The notes under the pieces: model-generated
The model's input: the letters and a program-made list of their open reading frames with translations, nothing else
What the model was told of the DNA's origin: nothing
The model's database searches: none
Origin: Candidatus Tayloriibacteriota bacterium
Lineage (GTDB): Bacteria; Patescibacteriota; Minisyncoccia; Phycocordibacterales; PALSA-1337
NCBI GenBank assembly: GCA_003151615.1
Contig: PLXZ01000004.1
Location: 1 to 46,117, forward strand
DNA: 46,117 nt
Direction: 5' to 3'
Shown: one piece after another, positions 44,429-46,117 of the stretch
How the letters are laid out: each line of letters starts with the position of its first letter
How positions within the stretch are numbered: the first letter of the stretch is position 1
Translations under genes and position numbers: made by a program

Positions 44429-46117
44429 ATGGTCAAAAAGTTTTTCAGCCTTTTCAACAGAGAGATAGACGGCCTTCACGAGGCCGCTTATCTTTTAGCT
44501 GCGGCGACGGTGGCGTCGCAGATACTGGCATTGGTTCGCGACAAATTGCTGGCATATTTTTTCGGCGCGGGACATACGCTCGATCTGTATTACGCGTCAT
44601 TCCGGATTTCCGACATGATATATGCGACGATTGCGTCGATGGTGGCGGCGTCGGTTCTGGTGCCGTTTCTCGTAAAGAAGTGCAATGTCAATGGGGAAGC
44701 GAGGGATCGCGCCGCGGGCATCGAGGTGACCGAATCAGGCCGCGCCGAAGCCCGTCACTTCATTGACCATACTTTCTCCGTGTTTTTTCTGGCAATCATT
44801 GCCGTATCCGCGGTGATTTTCATCTTCATGCCATGGATTATTCCGCATCTGTTGCCCGGGTACGCCAATGACCCGGCCAGCCTGCATCAAATCGTCATCG
44901 CTTCGCGCATCATGCTTTTGTCGCCGATATTTTTGGGAATTTCAAATTTCCTGGCGAGCATCACGCAGATGTACAACCGTTTTTTGATTTATGCAATCAG
45001 TCCTCTTCTCTATAATATCGGCATCATTTTCGGAACATTGTTTTTGTATCCGCTGTTTGGTTTGTACGGTCTGGTCGGCGGCGTTATTTTGGGAACGGCC
45101 ATGCACATGGGAATTCAGATTCCGTTCGTCGCCTCAAAACGGCTGTTTCCGCGTCTGCGCCTGAAAATTGATTGGAAGGAAGTGAAGCAAGTCGTTTTGG
45201 TTTCTTTTCCACGCACGTTGACGCTTTCTTCAACCGAAATTGCCGAGTTGTTTTTGATTGCTCTCGCAACATTTATGGGTACCGGCGCGATTTCGATTTT
45301 CAATTTCTCGTTTAATCTGCAGTCGGTGCCGCTGGCCGTCATCGGGGTTAGCTATGCCTCCGCCGCGTTTTCGACGCTCGCAAAATTTCACGAATCGGGC
45401 GATATGAAGCGCTATATCGAATATATGGCGACCTCGGTCAAGCACATCATTTTCTGGTCCATGCCGGTCACTGTTTTCTTCATCGTCCTGCGCGCGCAGA
45501 TTGTGCGAACGATTCTCGGTGCCGGACAATTCACGTGGGCCGACACCCGTCTGACCGCCGCCATGCTCGCCTTGTTCACGATTTCGGTCGTCGGACAGTC
45601 GCTCATTCTCCTCTTCGTTCGCGCATATTACGCCGAAGGCAAGACGAAGCGTCCGCTTATCGCCAATATGACTTCGGCCGCGGCGATCATTATTTTCGCT
45701 TTCGTTTTGAAATGGTTTTTCGAAGTTTCGCCGGCATTCGCGTATTTTATCGAATCTCTTTTCAAAGTCGCTGATTTGAACGGCACGACCACGAGTGCAA
45801 TCGTGCTGACCCTCGCCTTGGCATATTCGCTCGGCAATATTCTGAATGCATATCTGCATTGGCATATGTTTAAAACAGATCATCGCGCGCATGCCGATTT
45901 TAAAACGGTATTCACCCGGCCGATTTTCAAAACAACGTTCGACAGTCTCGGTGCGTCAATTATCGGCGGTTATGCCGCGTTCCTCGGTCTGCAGGTTTTC
46001 GCTCTCGTCGTCAATCAGCAAAAAATCATCGGAGTTTTCCTGCAGGGTTTTTGCGCGGGAATCATCGGCATCGTCGTCTGGCTTCTTGTTCTGTGGATTC
46101 TCCGGTCAAAAGAATTG
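44429..46117 (+). CDS. murJ: Lipid II flippase MurJ/MviN-like protein (truncated by window end)
   Basis: An open frame of 563 codons runs off the right edge without a stop, which is why the ORF track misses it. The start is 'MVKKFFSLFNREIDG', followed by 'AATVASQILALVRDKLLAYFF' (typical MurJ N-terminus), 'LDLYYASFRISDM', 'LLPGYANDP' and about 13-14 membrane helices. MurJ flips lipid II for peptidoglycan synthesis. A charged loop near 90-110 is longer than usual. It could also serve flipping of another lipid-linked glycan for the adjacent ligase-like protein. Confidence 0.92.
   Translation, partial: MVKKFFSLFNREIDGLHEAAYLLAAATVASQILALVRDKLLAYFFGAGHTLDLYYASFRISDMIYATIASMVAASVLVPFLVKKCNVNGEARDRAAGIEVTESGRAEARHFIDHTFSVFFLAIIAVSAVIFIFMPWIIPHLLPGYANDPASLHQIVIASRIMLLSPIFLGISNFLASITQMYNRFLIYAISPLLYNIGIIFGTLFLYPLFGLYGLVGGVILGTAMHMGIQIPFVASKRLFPRLRLKIDWKEVKQVVLVSFPRTLTLSSTEIAELFLIALATFMGTGAISIFNFSFNLQSVPLAVIGVSYASAAFSTLAKFHESGDMKRYIEYMATSVKHIIFWSMPVTVFFIVLRAQIVRTILGAGQFTWADTRLTAAMLALFTISVVGQSLILLFVRAYYAEGKTKRPLIANMTSAAAIIIFAFVLKWFFEVSPAFAYFIESLFKVADLNGTTTSAIVLTLALAYSLGNILNAYLHWHMFKTDHRAHADFKTVFTRPIFKTTFDSLGASIIGGYAAFLGLQVFALVVNQQKIIGVFLQGFCAGIIGIVVWLLVLWILRSKEL

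Overview
The window looks like a chromosomal piece of a small-genome bacterium of the Candidate Phyla Radiation (Patescibacteria), most likely Parcubacteria-like. This is inferred from gene content, not from a search: a compact pilM-N-O-B-T-C-pilin cluster, an Fe-S-less MutY, CPR-style small membrane proteins, an SLT transglycosylase with a long coiled coil, a surface protein with a 'TPPGGNVAAPLNV' motif, and a divergent 16S rRNA. Base composition is close to balanced.

Layout. 1-138 is the 3' end of a 16S rRNA gene with no 23S gene after it. 430-2664 holds a secreted surface protein with a decayed partner, two small membrane proteins and tRNA-Leu/tRNA-Ile. 2745-6298 holds recG, mutY and tRNA-Ser. 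6352-11212 is accessory: a methyltransferase, a VOC protein, two DoxX-like membrane proteins around a zinc-ribbon protein, and comF. 11327-19138 is the type IV pilus cluster pilM, pilN, pilO, a pilP-like gene, pilB, a CheY-like gene, pilT, pilC and a major pilin. 19276-25208 is a toxin-antitoxin island: one MazF/PemK and three HicBA pairs, together with a second, inverted pilin gene, gatB and an RRM protein. 25205-36361 is housekeeping: trhO, a LOG protein, tgt, a PfkB kinase, fba, rplY, an SLT enzyme, rpmE2, prfA, rpsB and tsf. 36451-41674 holds tRNA-Thr, an HNH protein, a DUF192 protein and a class I ribonucleotide reductase. The window ends with RNase P RNA, an O-antigen-ligase-like protein and a truncated murJ.

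Two signals stand out. First, translation initiation appears reorganised. The 16S tail after helix 45 reads GGATTATTTCAAAT instead of GGATCACCTCCTTA, so the anti-Shine-Dalgarno core is gone. Independently, at least twelve genes have a -10 hexamer exactly 6 nt before the ATG, which predicts leaderless mRNAs. A second class (pilin, ribosomal proteins, RRM protein) has consensus promoters and short A/U-rich leaders without Shine-Dalgarno motifs.

Second, between nrdA and nrdB lies an unlisted 41-codon ORF whose last 15 residues copy the redox-active C-terminal tail of NrdA (CPxDPAE...CDSCQ). It has its own consensus promoter and looks like a free-standing swinging-arm peptide. The adjacent NrdB carries the Glu/Phe pattern of tyrosine-less class Ic enzymes. 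Other structures of note are a 154-bp palindrome between rpmE2 and prfA and inverted pilin-gene repeats around the mazF/hicBA cassette.
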